From: Bacillus sp. V5-8f
GTDB lineage: Bacteria; Bacillota; Bacilli; Bacillales; DSM-1321
Assembly: GCF_002863565.1 (NCBI RefSeq)
Contig: NZ_PGUW01000018.1
Coordinates: forward strand, 62,001 to 126,000
Direction: 5' to 3'
DNA length: 64,000 nt
The translations under genes were made by a program, and so were the position numbers. A model generated the notes under the pieces. It searched no databases. It was not told the origin of the DNA and was given only the letters and a program-made list of their open reading frames with translations. Shown piece by piece: positions 37,670 to 46,313 of the stretch; the stretch's first letter is position 1, and each line of letters begins with the position of its first letter.

Positions 37670-37885
37670 ATGATTGATGAAAAATACAAGGATGGAGGAA
37701 CGCCACCGCCCCCTACTCCTATGCCGAAAGGTTGGCGTGAAGCACAATTTCTCCCGCAGAACCTGGTGCTTTTTTCATATTCTTGCCTAAAACAGGACTT
37801 TAGACTCTCATTCTCTTCACCTATTTCCTCTATCATTGGAGACAACTGTTATATATCGACAGCAATAGACATATCAGGTAGGTGA
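37670..37885 (+). CDS. Proline-rich ORF upstream of amidase, doubtful
   Basis: ATG with GAAGGA 10 nt upstream. Begins MIDEKYKDGGTPPPPTPMPK and stays open to a TGA 4 nt before the amidase ATG, overlapping its ribosome site. The PPPP run could slow ribosomes, and the end position would allow translational coupling. The later part looks less protein-like and an antisense frame is also open, so it may be a remnant. Confidence 0.3.
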   Translation: MIDEKYKDGGTPPPPTPMPKGWREAQFLPQNLVLFSYSCLKQDFRLSFSSPISSIIGDNCYISTAIDISGR

Positions 37886-37889
37886 GTGA

Positions 37890-39221
37890 ATGAAAGGAAA
37901 GTCTTCTAGTAAATTGATCTTTATCCTGCTTGCATTTTTGTTTTTCGTTTCTTTTATCCCAAAATTTGCTGAGGCTGCTTCCGTTCAAATGAAGGTAAAC
38001 GTGGATAGTTTAAATGTCCGTTCCAAACCAGGAACCCAGTATTCCACAATCGGTTCCTTGAAGAAGAACCAGGTCGTTACGGTCTATGAAAAACAGTCGA
38101 GTTGGAGCAAAATCAGTTTCGGAAAAACGTATGGATGGGTATCCTCTTCCTATCTAACGAAAACGGCTGCGACAACCAATACAAATACTAATACTAATAC
38201 TAATACAAATACAAATTCCTATAAAACATGGACTGGATATGTAAATGCCACTTCCTTGAGTCTTCGCAAGTCATCAAGTTCAACCAGCCAAATACTTGCC
38301 TCTTTGGTCAAAGGAACTACCCTAACCGTCGAAGGTCAGCAAGGAACTTGGTTAAAGGTGTATGTTTCATCCAAAAAACTCCGTGGATGGGTGGCAGCCA
38401 GTTATGTTTCCAAAAAGGCGGTTGTAGCATCGAAACCGGCTAGTGACACTTCACTGGATATCTATTATACAAAGGCGTATTTAAACGTCCGAACACAGCC
38501 TGGCACAAGCTCTCCACTATTGTTTAAATTACCGACCAATGCCAGTGTTCAATTGCTAGAAAAGAAGAATGATTGGGGTAAAGTCCAATCATCTTTTGGA
38601 ACAGGTTGGGTATCCATGGCATACTTGACGAAGACCGTGCCTAGTATCCCGCCCGTCTCTTCTTCCAATGCGGTAAAAGGAAAAGTGATTGTCCTGGATG
38701 CCGGACATGGAGGAAAAGATTCTGGTACAAGTGGAAAGGAAAACTTAGAAAAGAATCTTTCCCTCATATCTACACAAAAGGTAGCTGCCCTTCTTCAAAA
38801 AGCCGGGGCAAAAGTGATCCTGACCCGAACAAACGATACGTATCTGACCCTGCAACAACGGGTAGAGGTCAGCAATAAAAATAATGCTGATGCGTTCATC
38901 AGCATTCATTACAATGCAGCCGGCAAAACTAGCAGCGGGATTATGTCATTCTACTATACGTCTTCCAAAGAATTGGAGCTCGCGAAGTCTATCCAGGAAG
39001 GAATGATTGCTGCAACCAAAATGAATGATAAAGGGGTTCATTTTGGAAACTTCCATGTGATACGTGAGAACAAGCGTCCAGCAGTACTGCTGGAACTAGG
39101 GTTCCTATCCAATCCCGTTGACGAGAAACGTCTTGCTTCCAGCACATTTCAGACCCAAATCAGCACAGGAATTTTCAATGGAATCAATAATTATTTCAAA
39201 AAATCCGCTGGACTTAAGTAG
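37890..39221 (+). CDS. N-acetylmuramoyl-L-alanine amidase with three SH3b domains
   Basis: 443 aa. Signal peptide (about 1-29, ending AEAAS), three bacterial SH3 repeats (about 30-90, 110-172, 183-245; each with LNVRSxPG or LSLRKSS and WxKVxxxxGWVSxxYL), then Amidase_3 (about 262-435). Zn ligands: His in LDAGHGGKDSG, Glu in KENLEKNLS and His in SIHYNAAG; catalytic Glu in VLLELGFLSNP. It cuts MurNAc-L-Ala bonds in peptidoglycan, like LytC/CwlC. A six-unit Asn-Thr repeat links the first two SH3b domains. Confidence 0.93.
   Translation: MKGKSSSKLIFILLAFLFFVSFIPKFAEAASVQMKVNVDSLNVRSKPGTQYSTIGSLKKNQVVTVYEKQSSWSKISFGKTYGWVSSSYLTKTAATTNTNTNTNTNTNTNSYKTWTGYVNATSLSLRKSSSSTSQILASLVKGTTLTVEGQQGTWLKVYVSSKKLRGWVAASYVSKKAVVASKPASDTSLDIYYTKAYLNVRTQPGTSSPLLFKLPTNASVQLLEKKNDWGKVQSSFGTGWVSMAYLTKTVPSIPPVSSSNAVKGKVIVLDAGHGGKDSGTSGKENLEKNLSLISTQKVAALLQKAGAKVILTRTNDTYLTLQQRVEVSNKNNADAFISIHYNAAGKTSSGIMSFYYTSSKELELAKSIQEGMIAATKMNDKGVHFGNFHVIRENKRPAVLLELGFLSNPVDEKRLASSTFQTQISTGIFNGINNYFKKSAGLK
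38178..38219 (+). repeat. In-frame AATACN hexamer repeat in amidase linker
   Basis: Six consecutive AAT-ACN units encoding Asn-Thr; slippage-prone, length-variable linker candidate. Confidence 0.8.
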
Positions 39222-39238
39222 TCCGCGGAATTTTTTAT
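39198..39238 (+). terminator. Terminator embedded in the amidase 3' end
   Basis: AAAAAATCCGCTGGAC and GTCCGCGGAATTTTTT arms; the left arm encodes the last codons and the stop lies in the loop/right arm. Confidence 0.85.
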
Positions 39239-39303
39239 GGACAGGAGATTTCAATTTGAATCTTGAAGATAAAGATGGACAAAGGGTATTACTAAAAATG
39301 TAG

Positions 39304-39426
39304 CCTGCCGTACGTGAGTCGTTTATCCGCACGATGTCAGTGTTACATGCCTTACAAAAGGAAAATCCGGCAGCCGCGGATGCACCACAAAGGATGTTCT
39401 TCCACTACCTGCCTTTACTTGAATAA
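39304..39426 (+). pseudogene. Coding scrap of unidentified gene
   Basis: Open frame without start reads AVRESFIRTMSVLHALQKEN, then PAAADAPQRMFFHYLPLLE and a stop inside the first array element. Looks like a gene end; family not recognised. Confidence 0.3.
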
Positions 39427-39478
39427 GAAAAAAAGCCTTGCTCCTTTGTTGAAGACAAGCACCCGTTAGTTGAAGAAG
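39398..39478 (-). repeat. Cassette element, array copy 1
   Basis: Left half CCACTACCTGCCTTTACTTG, central module AAAGCCTTGCTCCTTTGTTG, right half AAGCACCCGTTAGTTGAAGA. It ends 4 nt from the stop of the lipoprotein gene. Confidence 0.85.
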
Positions 39479-39482
39479 CTGT

Positions 39483-39974
39483 TTATTTCTTATGAACCTT
39501 AACAAATACAGTTCCAAATAGTTTATCTCCAAAATAAGCATCTAACTTCCACATTCCACTCTTTGGTAGTAACATCTGTGATGGCGTGTGTCGGTCTGCC
39601 CCATTATTTGCACCACCACCTATATCTATATCTTCTAACACAGTTATTTGTTCATTATCATTTTCGTGTAGGGCAACTACTTTTAGTTTGCCATCAAACT
39701 CTTGGTCTTCTCCCCAAAAATGCCACATATATTTTTGGGTTTTATTTGGATAAAATCTAACAACCTCACTATCATCATAAATAAAACCTAAACGCCCTTT
39801 TTCACCAATCATAGTGTAATTACCAGATTTGAACAGAGGACTTTGATTCCATTTTTGTGCTTGATTTTTATTTTCTACATTTGTAGTTATGGTTTCCTTA
39901 TTCTTATTTGTACATCCAACAGTAGTTAAGATAACAATAATTGAAATAATTAAAACAAAACTTTTTTTAAACAT
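39483..39974 (-). CDS. Lipoprotein, DUF4871-like
   Basis: About 163 aa. Lipobox TTVGC at about residue 20. The C-terminal domain carries EKGRLGFIYDDSEVVRFYPN, KTQKYMWHFWGEDQEFDGKL and a beta-sandwich-like end (WKLDAYFGDKLFGTVFVKV), as in Bacillus DUF4871 proteins. Outer-face membrane-anchored; function unknown. First cassette of the array, with an element directly behind its stop. Confidence 0.75.
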   Translation of the reverse strand: MFKKSFVLIISIIVILTTVGCTNKNKETITTNVENKNQAQKWNQSPLFKSGNYTMIGEKGRLGFIYDDSEVVRFYPNKTQKYMWHFWGEDQEFDGKLKVVALHENDNEQITVLEDIDIGGGANNGADRHTPSQMLLPKSGMWKLDAYFGDKLFGTVFVKVHKK

Positions 39975-40026
39975 AAACACTACACCACCCTTTTTATGGA
40001 TATATCCTCTCTCAACTTCAAATATC

Positions 40027-40130
40027 CTTTATTAAACTAACCTGCCCTTTAGTTGAATAAGAAAAATGGATTGCAGCAGCAATCCTTCTTAAACTCAAGT
40101 ACCCGTTACTTTAAGTACATTCTTTATACA
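40027..40130 (-). repeat. Cassette element, array copy 2
   Basis: TTAAACTAACCTGCCCTTTA, central hairpin GGATTGC-AGC-AGCAATCC, right half TACCCGTTACTTTAAGTACA. Confidence 0.85.
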
Positions 40131-40211
40131 AAAGTTAGTACATAGTTGCTTCGAACAACTCGTTAAATCGTTAGTGTCGATGCTAGGCGAAAATTCACTA
40201 GGATTTCGCCG

Positions 40212-40553
40212 TTAACCACGACCAATGGTATCGTTCAACTTCTTGTGATACTTGTCATTCCAAGTTTGCTCATCCTTCACTAGGTCGTCGCAGAAAGCAG
40301 CCACGTCCTCGCCCGTAAGGTCAGTGACTTTCTTGCCTTCTGCTGCTCCTTCCTCGAAGAGGTCGAGAATGCCGACAAAGATACGGCTGCTGTCCTTCCA
40401 GTCGGTGGGACCACCACCAGCAGTCCACATATATTTTTGAATAGCTTTGTAAGCATTGCAGTACTCACTTGGAAGTGCCTTCGCACGTGCCTCCATCTCC
40501 CTCCATTCCCGCTTGTCATCCAGACTTCCGATAATTTTTTCAAAAATATTCAT
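40212..40553 (-). CDS. DUF1048 family protein
   Basis: 113 aa, all-helical and acidic: starts [20 protein letters not shown], later [20 protein letters not shown] and [19 protein letters not shown]. These are the marks of DUF1048, often encoded next to PadR-type regulators; none is present here. AAGGAGAG ribosome site. Single-gene cassette. Confidence 0.85.
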   Translation of the reverse strand: MNIFEKIIGSLDDKREWREMEARAKALPSEYCNAYKAIQKYMWTAGGGPTDWKDSSRIFVGILDLFEEGAAEGKKVTDLTGEDVAAFCDDLVKDEQTWNDKYHKKLNDTIGRG

Positions 40554-40645
40554 TTTACTTCTCTCCTTTTGATTTTATTATTTTTGAGTTCGTTAATTTT
40601 ACTTGAGACGAATTCCCACTTTTTCCATAAGTTTGTGAAGAAATG

Positions 40646-40724
40646 TACTTCAGCTAACCTGCCCCGTTAGCTGAAGAAGAAAAATCCAGCCAATTGGAGC
40701 TAGATCTTAAGCAGTTGTACCGTA
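40646..40724 (-). repeat. Cassette element, array copy 3
   Basis: CTTCAGCTAACCTGCCCCGT then TAGCTGAAGAAGAAAAA: a near-perfect palindrome in the left half. Right half degenerate (GCAGTTGTACCGTATTAAG) and containing the stop of the next gene. Confidence 0.8.
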
Positions 40725-40955
40725 TTAAGAAACAAAAAAAACACTTGGAATGTTAAGATCCATTACTTCCTTTCTTAAAAAACTCGATGATAAAATCATA
40801 AACGCTGCAATTCCTATATAGGTACTGGCCATTGATTGATTTGGAGTTATCTCTGAATATTTAAATGTACCTGTGATAGGAGGAGCAATCCCGAATATAA
40901 AAGATAAAAAACCTAACCAAAAAGTTACTTTTCCGAACAGGGAATGTTTTTTCAT
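40725..40955 (-). CDS. Small membrane protein, 76 aa
   Basis: AAAGGAGG ribosome site. Two hydrophobic helices (VTFWLGFLSFIFGIAPPIT and STYIGIAAFMILSSSFL) with a basic N-terminus. No family recognised. Its stop codon lies inside the element's right half. Confidence 0.6.
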   Translation of the reverse strand: MKKHSLFGKVTFWLGFLSFIFGIAPPITGTFKYSEITPNQSMASTYIGIAAFMILSSSFLRKEVMDLNIPSVFFVS

Positions 40956-41059
40956 CTTTTACCTCCTTTTAAGTTCATTTTAACACTTGTTAGGGCTTCA
41001 ACATTAGCCTGCTTCTAAACTATCCCTAATAAGCGTACTCAACAACAAAGGCATTAATC

Positions 41060-41077
41060 CGTCCGGATTAATAACCT
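41060..41077. repeat. Perfect palindrome
   Basis: TTAATCCG-TC-CGGATTAA between two small membrane genes; possible operator. Confidence 0.5.
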
Positions 41078-41139
41078 TGTTATAGTCACTGTATGTAAAT
41101 ATGGTATAATATTCCATAGAATAAAAAAGGAGGAAAAGT

Positions 41140-41376
41140 ATGCCTTTAATTATCCCAATGCTTATTATTATTATCTCATTGGTTCTTTCTCATAAAATTA
41201 AGAAACCAAAATATGTCCCTTTATTCTTTTTTCTATCGTTTTTCTGTCACAATATCTATATGACTTCACAGAATGTTAAATTTTTACCTTTATTTTATTG
41301 GACAATAGCTTTTACAATGCTATCAGCTTTAACAATCATTGCTTCCCGCTCCCTTACAAAAATAGCAAGAAGTTGA
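41140..41376 (+). CDS. Small hydrophobic protein, 78 aa
   Basis: AAAGGAGG ribosome site 7 nt before ATG. Three hydrophobic stretches (LIIPMLIIIISLVLS, PLFFFLSFFCHNIY, FYWTIAFTMLSALTIIAS) and a basic tail. One of the few plus-strand genes in the array; family not recognised. Confidence 0.6.
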   Translation: MPLIIPMLIIIISLVLSHKIKKPKYVPLFFFLSFFCHNIYMTSQNVKFLPLFYWTIAFTMLSALTIIASRSLTKIARS

Positions 41377-41463
41377 GCTCGAGTGCTTATATGACCTTGT
41401 CAATGACAAGTATATAGGCACACTTGCTCCTTTTTTATTCAATTTTATAATTTTAACTGTATT

Positions 41464-41560
41464 CTTCTTGAACTAACCTGCCCCTTTAGCTCAATAAGAG
41501 GAATTCAATAAAAAAGGCCGTTAATTCTTCCTGGATCAACGCACCCGTTTGCTGAAGAAG
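41464..41560 (-). repeat. Cassette element, array copy 4
   Basis: TTGAACTAACCTGCCCCTTT, AGCTCAATAAGAGGAATT, right half ACGCACCCGTTTGCTGAAGA; ends 10 nt before the GNAT stop. Confidence 0.85.
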
Positions 41561-41570
41561 ATTACAGATA

Positions 41571-42005
41571 TTAGTCAGATTGAGGTAACATTTTAATAAA
41601 GTATTTTGGGGATTCAGTAAACCCTTGTCGCATATAAAACCTATGTGCATCTTTTCTCCTTGAATGGCAATGGACTTCGATTCTATCGCAATTTCTTTTT
41701 ATTGCTAAATCAGTAGAGTATTCTTCAATCTTTGGTCCTATCCCCTTACTTCTAATGTTTGTATCAACTGCAAAATAACTTATCCTTGCGAAGTCTCCTT
41801 TTACAGCTAATTGAGGTATAAAATGAATGGAAATTAAAGCAATAACCTTTTCATCTTCTTCAAACACTAATAATTCCTCATTGGTTTCCATAAGAAGTGT
41901 TTCCACTTTATCTTTTATAAATTGCTCCGTATCTGGATACTCTAACTGGGTTAATAAAGAAGAAATTTGCTTCCAATCCTCAAGATCGGCTTATCTAATC
42001 CCCAT
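41571..42005 (-). pseudogene. GNAT acetyltransferase with a nonsense codon at position 5
   Basis: The full reading frame starts at ATG 42003-42005 (GAGAGG upstream) and reads MGIR, TAA at 41991-41993, then ADLEDWKQISSLLTQLEYPD and onward through a GNAT domain (FAVDTNIRSKGIGPKIEEYS, HCHSRRKDAHRFYMRQGF). A Lys codon (AAA) is expected where TAA stands. Internal ATG at about 41904 could give a protein lacking the first helix. The acetyl-CoA loop reads RSKGIGPKI. Confidence 0.75.
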
Positions 42006-42061
42006 CCATTCCTCTCTCCAATTTTATCAATATATTCATACCTATAAGAAACTTTGATTTA

Positions 42062-42100
42062 TTATTCAAACTAACTGCCCGTTAGCCACCTATAAATCAC
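42062..42100 (-). repeat. Cassette element left half, array copy 5
   Basis: TTCAAACTAACTGCCCGTTA then unrelated, GC-richer sequence; right half missing. Confidence 0.6.
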
Positions 42101-42270
42101 AAAAACAGCGATTCACCACAGAGAATGAAAATGCTCCTAAGCCGTCCATACTGTTTCTATGGCCGGAGAGGAAGGTCGATACACTATGGTGCCATTGAGC
42201 CCATCCGTTAGGCTGACTCCAACTACCACGGTGTACACCGACTGTCGCACCCTTGATGGATAGCACTCAT
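42101..42270. other. GC-richer non-coding block, possible mobile-element remnant
   Basis: Between an element half and a doubtful ORF, about 170 bp is clearly richer in G+C than the surroundings (GGCCGGAGAGGAAGGTCGAT, CCACGGTGTACACCGACTGT) with a short palindrome GGTGTACACC. Not identified. Confidence 0.35.
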
Positions 42271-42480
42271 GGGAGATTAATCCTAATTCTGGTTGTTGCT
42301 CCAGCTGCACTTATTTTACTCCAACGAGAAAGGTCTGAATCCAAGCCATGTACCACTAATTTTATATCTAACTTTTATGAGGCCCAGCCTCTTTTTAAAA
42401 ACTGGTTTTTCTGGGTCTATTTTGTATGCCTTTTTTCAGTTTTTATTTTCATGGGAGTTTTATTTGTTTTAAAGGAATAA
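42253..42480 (+). CDS. Doubtful small membrane ORF, 75 aa
   Basis: Starts inside the GC-richer block without a convincing ribosome site. The C-terminal part (LFKNWFFWVYFVCLFSVFIF) is a good membrane helix. It may be the end of a truncated membrane protein fused to foreign sequence. Confidence 0.25.
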   Translation: MMDSTHGRLILILVVAPAALILLQRERSESKPCTTNFISNFYEAQPLFKNWFFWVYFVCLFSVFIFMGVLFVLKE

Positions 42481-42679
42481 TAATTCATTTTACAAAAACC
42501 AGTTAATGGGAAATTTCGTTTAAGAACCATAAAAAAAGGTCCTGGAAACCCAGCACCCTAAAATTCATCAGCCTATTCAATTAGCTTCTTTCAATTCATC
42601 AACAACATCCAAGAGCAATTTTAAGGCACATATTTACTCCCCTTTAACTTGTATCTGTTCTAGTTCAACAACAAAACTA

Positions 42680-42713
42680 AATGAAGTTGCTATTCTATGC
42701 AACTTCATTTTTG
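42680..42713. terminator. Terminator of soluble chemoreceptor gene
   Basis: AATGAAGTTGC and GCAACTTCATT arms; bidirectional. Confidence 0.7.
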
Positions 42714-42715
42714 CA

Positions 42716-43561
42716 TTATAATTCCGAGGCGTACTTGTTTAATTCTTTACTCATAGTTTCGATTTTTGATATAAACATTGAAATGTCCTCTGTGGACATC
42801 GCTTGCTCCTTGCCAACGGAAACCACTTTCTGGATGGATGTAGTGATATCGTCCATTGACTTTTGGATATTTGTTAGAGTTTCCCTTATTTTTTCAGTAG
42901 AGGACATTGTTTCAGCTGAAAGTTTTCTAATCTCGTTAGCAACTACTGTAAATCCAGCCCCTTGCTGACCAGCTCTCGCGGCCTCAATAGATGCATTTAA
43001 ACCCAATAGGTTCGTTTGATCCGCCACTTTCTTTATAAATTTTAAGACTTCATCGGTTTTTTTTACTTCTTCTGAACCTTCTTTGGCTTGTTCAAGAAGA
43101 ACGTTACTGATACCCGCAAGAGTTTCAGAACCTTCTGTAATGTTAGTGACACGAGTATTTGCTTGTTCAAGTGATTGGACAATCTCCTCTGAAATCCTTC
43201 TTAATGCTCTTTCATTTTGTTTCTGGAGCTGAATAGCTACTGAACCAATCACTTTTCCTTCTGCAACAATAGGGGTTGCTAAGCCAGTAAATGGAATACC
43301 AAAAAACATCTCGGGGACTTCTTCCTCAATAGATTTATTATATTTTATACAGGCAGCCAAGGGTTCTCCTGGGTTTATTTTCAAGCCTCGCCGTGCTCCT
43401 ATATCAATTTTTCTCCCTGGGTGATAACACAGCCATTCATTAGTATCTGTTAACCCAATAGCGATATCCGGTAACATAGAATGAACTACAGGAATAAATT
43501 TTAAGTAGTTCTCTAAAATAGGATGTACAGCATTGGAGTTAAGTGTCATATAGTTCGTCAT
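42716..43561 (-). CDS. Soluble methyl-accepting-type chemoreceptor (YfmS-like)
   Basis: 281 aa, no membrane segment. The N-terminal 130 residues form a small sensor domain ([40 protein letters not shown]). Next is a short MCP signalling hairpin with tip [20 protein letters not shown], followed by [15 protein letters not shown]. Cytoplasmic receptors of this size occur in Bacillus (YfmS type). It has no HAMP domain and no CheW neighbour. GAGGGA ribosome site. Confidence 0.85.
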   Translation of the reverse strand: MTNYMTLNSNAVHPILENYLKFIPVVHSMLPDIAIGLTDTNEWLCYHPGRKIDIGARRGLKINPGEPLAACIKYNKSIEEEVPEMFFGIPFTGLATPIVAEGKVIGSVAIQLQKQNERALRRISEEIVQSLEQANTRVTNITEGSETLAGISNVLLEQAKEGSEEVKKTDEVLKFIKKVADQTNLLGLNASIEAARAGQQGAGFTVVANEIRKLSAETMSSTEKIRETLTNIQKSMDDITTSIQKVVSVGKEQAMSTEDISMFISKIETMSKELNKYASEL

Positions 43562-43580
43562 TTTTCTATCCCTCTTAATT

Positions 43581-43610
43581 AGTTTAGTAAAGCACCCGTT
43601 AGTTCTATAA
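43581..43610 (-). repeat. Cassette element right half, array copy 6
   Basis: AGTAAAGCACCCGTTAGTTC, about 90 bp behind the stop of the next minus-strand frame. Confidence 0.6.
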
Positions 43611-43699
43611 AATAATTGTTATTTAATAAGTAATAGGTTATTGAACATTCTGGTTATTCATTAATGATTGATCAGTTTTTTCCTGTATAGTTTCTAAAA

Positions 43700-43868
43700 C
43701 TAGTTCTTGTTTCCAAACATTCTCATGCCACAATCATCTTCATCTTTGCATACCCAAACTTTTTTCTTAACTTCTTTGCAACCGTCGTCAAGAAATACCG
43801 TTTTATACTCAATCTCTTTCTTCGTTCGTGTTTCCGCATACAAAAAATTCTTCAGTCATTTCATTCAT
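43700..43868 (-). pseudogene. Small Cys-rich protein gene, frameshifted
   Basis: Reads MTEEFFVCGNTNEER, then after a one-base shift near 43811 EYKTVFLDDGCKEVKKKVWV and CKDEDDCGMRMFGNKN. Two C-x-n-C pairs suggest a zinc-ribbon-like mini-protein. A single-base loss breaks the frame. Family not recognised. Confidence 0.5.
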
Positions 43869-43965
43869 GCCCCTATTCTATTTATTTAGAAAATACACAT
43901 TTTTATATACATAATTTTACCATCTATCATATTGATTGGTTGCACTTAATTAATATTTTTTATGC

Positions 43966-44012
43966 TACTAAACTGCTCCGTTACTTCAATAAGAAGAAAA
44001 GAATCGCCGCAT
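43966..44012 (-). repeat. Cassette element, array copy 7
   Basis: CTACTAAACTGCTCCGTTAC then TTCAATAAGAAGAAAAGAAT, 9 nt behind the nuclease stop. Confidence 0.65.
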
Positions 44013-44020
44013 AACCCCAT

Positions 44021-45001
44021 TTATTCACCTACTAAGCCATCACCATCTCTATCATCCATATATTGATAGAGCCATGAATCTCGCGTAATTGGCATTTTAA
44101 AGCCAGCAGCTTTGGCTTCAGAGATCGTAACACTTCCATTATGATTGGTATCCACCTTACTAACAACTTCATTGCTACTTACCGGTTCGTTTACCGGTAC
44201 ATTGTTTGTTTTCGGTGGCGTACTGCTCGTACCTGTCGTTTTCCCTAAATTTTTGTTCACTTCATCTGGGTTTACATTGTCAAATTCATCTGTAATGGTT
44301 CTGCCCTGAATTTTGTATGTGAATTTATAATGGTTAGGAATTTGCGTCTGAGTATTTGGATATTGAATCACTGCTACGAAATCTGTACAACCTCCAGCAT
44401 CTCGAATTACTTTTTCCATATAAGATTGATTGCCGTGCCTATTGAGAATGCTGTCTTGAGGTGTAATGTTATATGCGTTAGATACTCCCCCAAGTGAATC
44501 AGCAATTACATGCCCTTCATCTAGCGTTGGACTCTCTGTGCCGGGAACGTTTGCTTCATCGGAATAGTATCTCCCAGACGATGAAACATGTTCAGTATTC
44601 GGATTTTGGAGTGTTACTTTTTTCGCCTCAACACGAATGAGCTGACCGTAGTCATTTGCATACGCCCAATATTCCCGTCCTCCGAAACCGACATCCACTT
44701 TGGCATTTGGCTGTCTATATCCTGACATGTCCCCGCCGTCTACTTTAAGTAGGGTATATTTGCTGTCATCAAATCCGCCCGCTGTGCCTGTTGCCTTTGG
44801 CGTGCTGGATGCAGGAGCCGCTTTGGTGGGTTCACTGTCACTCTTTGGTTTTTCCGTGTCATTAGTTTTAACAGTCTTAGCGGCCGCACTTGTTTGGGAT
44901 TGCACTTTTTTTGTCGAAGCCTGTTCGGTAATGGTTCCGCAACCCGCAAGGAAGGATAGCAAAACCACTGTCGCTACAACGGAAATTACTCTTTTGTTCA
45001 C
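44021..45001 (-). CDS. Lipoprotein DNA/RNA non-specific endonuclease with Ca-binding tail
   Basis: About 326 aa. Lipobox FLAGC; Ser/Thr/Pro/Lys-rich linker (about 25-75); nuclease domain (about 85-255) with FGGREYWAYANDYGQLIRVE and DEGHVIADSLGG, where the His is the likely catalytic base, followed by NAYNITPQDSILNRHGNQSY with the metal-binding Asn. The C-terminal 45 residues resemble EF-hand/Excalibur loops (DTNHNGSVTISEA, DDRDGDGLVGE). A cell-surface nuclease for scavenging or DNA processing is likely. GTG start at 45001, AAAGGTG 9 nt upstream. Confidence 0.85.
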   Translation of the reverse strand: MNKRVISVVATVVLLSFLAGCGTITEQASTKKVQSQTSAAAKTVKTNDTEKPKSDSEPTKAAPASSTPKATGTAGGFDDSKYTLLKVDGGDMSGYRQPNAKVDVGFGGREYWAYANDYGQLIRVEAKKVTLQNPNTEHVSSSGRYYSDEANVPGTESPTLDEGHVIADSLGGVSNAYNITPQDSILNRHGNQSYMEKVIRDAGGCTDFVAVIQYPNTQTQIPNHYKFTYKIQGRTITDEFDNVNPDEVNKNLGKTTGTSSTPPKTNNVPVNEPVSSNEVVSKVDTNHNGSVTISEAKAAGFKMPITRDSWLYQYMDDRDGDGLVGE

Positions 45002-45104
45002 ATTTCTGCACACCTTTCACATGTTTCTCCACCATACAATTCGTATACAAGCAATAACACATTTTGAACTTTTGTTGGAATATATCTATCTTTGGTGTTG
45101 AATC

Positions 45105-45175
45105 CTTATTCAACTAATCTGCACCTTCTGTACAAGAAGAAAAAGCTGCCAAGACTGACAGCTAAGAGCTAAGTT
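45105..45175 (-). repeat. Cassette element, array copy 8
   Basis: TTCAACTAATCTGCACCTTC, central module GAAAAAGCTGCCAAGACTGA plus CAGCTAAGAGC; right half weak. Confidence 0.7.
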
Positions 45176-45312
45176 ATTTAAGTTAAAACAAGATATTCTT
45201 AACATAAAAGAAGCCGTATAAGAGCCCAATCAATTGGACAAATAACGGCGAAGTAACTTAATTATTATACCATATCGAGGTACTTTACTTGGTTTAATTT
45301 ATTTTTTATTTT

Positions 45313-45407
45313 TTCAGCTATCCTGCCCCTTTAGTTCAATAAGAAAAAGCCTTACTCCTTATTGAATTAAAGCACCCATTACTTTAAGTACACTTTTTCA
45401 CAATCTT
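45313..45407 (-). repeat. Cassette element, array copy 9
   Basis: CAGCTATCCTGCCCCTTTAG, AAAGCCTTACTCCTTATTGA, AGCACCCATTACTTTAAGTA. Same central module as copies 1 and 17. Confidence 0.88.
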
Positions 45408-45439
45408 ATCCCTTAGTATGTTGAATTTCTTTTCCTGCC

Positions 45440-45814
45440 TTAATAATTCTCTAACTCATTATTTAAATCTCTTAATAACACATCTATCTTGACCATTACT
45501 GAATCTTCATTTATTGGGAAAATGGATGGTTTAACTCTATCTTCCTTCATACCAACAAGCCAGTTTTCAATAAACTCATATAAGTCAATTGGTTCAGCTT
45601 TGAATTTATTCCACTCATTAACTGCACAGTATTCCGCAAATTCTTTTTTAGGAAAGAAAGGAATCAACATATTTCCATCATCATCCTGTGTTGTTGCCCA
45701 ACCATCGTCATATAACCCCCAAACTTCCTCATAATCAGTAACCTTTTTAATAAAATACTCATATCTTATATTTGGTGGCTGTTTAATGACCGATTCAAAT
45801 TCTTTTTGGTTCAT
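45440..45814 (-). CDS. DUF2750 family protein
   Basis: 124 aa from MNQKEF (GGAGG about 8 nt upstream; the longer frame has no site). Motifs RYEYFIKKVTDYEEVWGLYD, DDGWATTQDDDGNMLIPFFP and EPIDLYEFIENWLVGM fit DUF2750, a small alpha/beta protein of unknown role often found among contact-dependent or accessory immunity genes. Single-gene cassette with elements on both sides. Confidence 0.8.
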   Translation of the reverse strand: MNQKEFESVIKQPPNIRYEYFIKKVTDYEEVWGLYDDGWATTQDDDGNMLIPFFPKKEFAEYCAVNEWNKFKAEPIDLYEFIENWLVGMKEDRVKPSIFPINEDSVMVKIDVLLRDLNNELENY

Positions 45815-45881
45815 ATTAAATCCTCCAGTTACTGCATTTAACAAGGCATTTTACATATTCTCCAATACTGATAAAAACACC

Positions 45882-45979
45882 TTCTTGAGCTAAACTGCAT
45901 CCTTTAGTTTAACTAGAAAAAAGAGCCGCAGATGTTTAACTCTTGCCCACTTTAGTTTAAGTGCAATATTTCACATATC
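45882..45979 (-). repeat. Cassette element, array copy 10
   Basis: TGAGCTAAACTGCATCCTTT, AAAAAAGAGCCGCAGATG, CCCACTTTAGTTTAAGTGCA. Shares its central module with copy 16; ends 4 nt from the next stop. Confidence 0.85.
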
Positions 45980-45982
45980 TAT

Positions 45983-46206
45983 TCAATTTAACTCACCTGA
46001 ATAAACCTTCAGTTTTTCATTAGCAATTTCCATTGCATTGTTTAAGTTGTCAGTAAGTGATAATCCAGTCGACTTTTGTAGCCAAGTTTCCCATTCACTA
46101 TCCCAAAATAAACGTCAATTTCTAAAAGTCCATCTCTCAAACGTTTATTTATTTCCACTTTATATGCCTTACTAGGTGAGTATATTTCTTTAACAAGTTC
46201 AAGCAT
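45983..46206 (-). pseudogene. Small protein gene with one frameshift
   Basis: GGGGAG upstream of ATG 46204-46206. Reads MLELVKEIYSPSKAYKVEIN and RLRDGLLEIDVYF, then needs one extra base near 46107 to continue WDSEWETWLQKSTGLSLTDN and NAMEIANEKLKVYSGELN. Intact product would be about 75 aa; family not recognised. Confidence 0.65.
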
Positions 46207-46249
46207 TATTCTAAACTCCCCTATGAAATATGTTTTAACCGCAACTTTG

Positions 46250-46296
46250 TCCAACTCTAGCACCTGTTAGTTTAAGTACAATATTTCACAATCTTT
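46250..46296 (-). repeat. Cassette element right half, array copy 11
   Basis: CTCTAGCACCTGTTAGTTTA then AGTACAATATTTCACAATC, 18 nt behind the acetyltransferase stop. Confidence 0.75.
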
Positions 46297-46313
46297 CTTG
46301 TAGCATAGGAACT

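Noticed and set aside
42538..42580. Riboswitch-like stretch near AAAAAAGGTCCTGG
   Set aside because: No match to a known aptamer core; only a weak hairpin.
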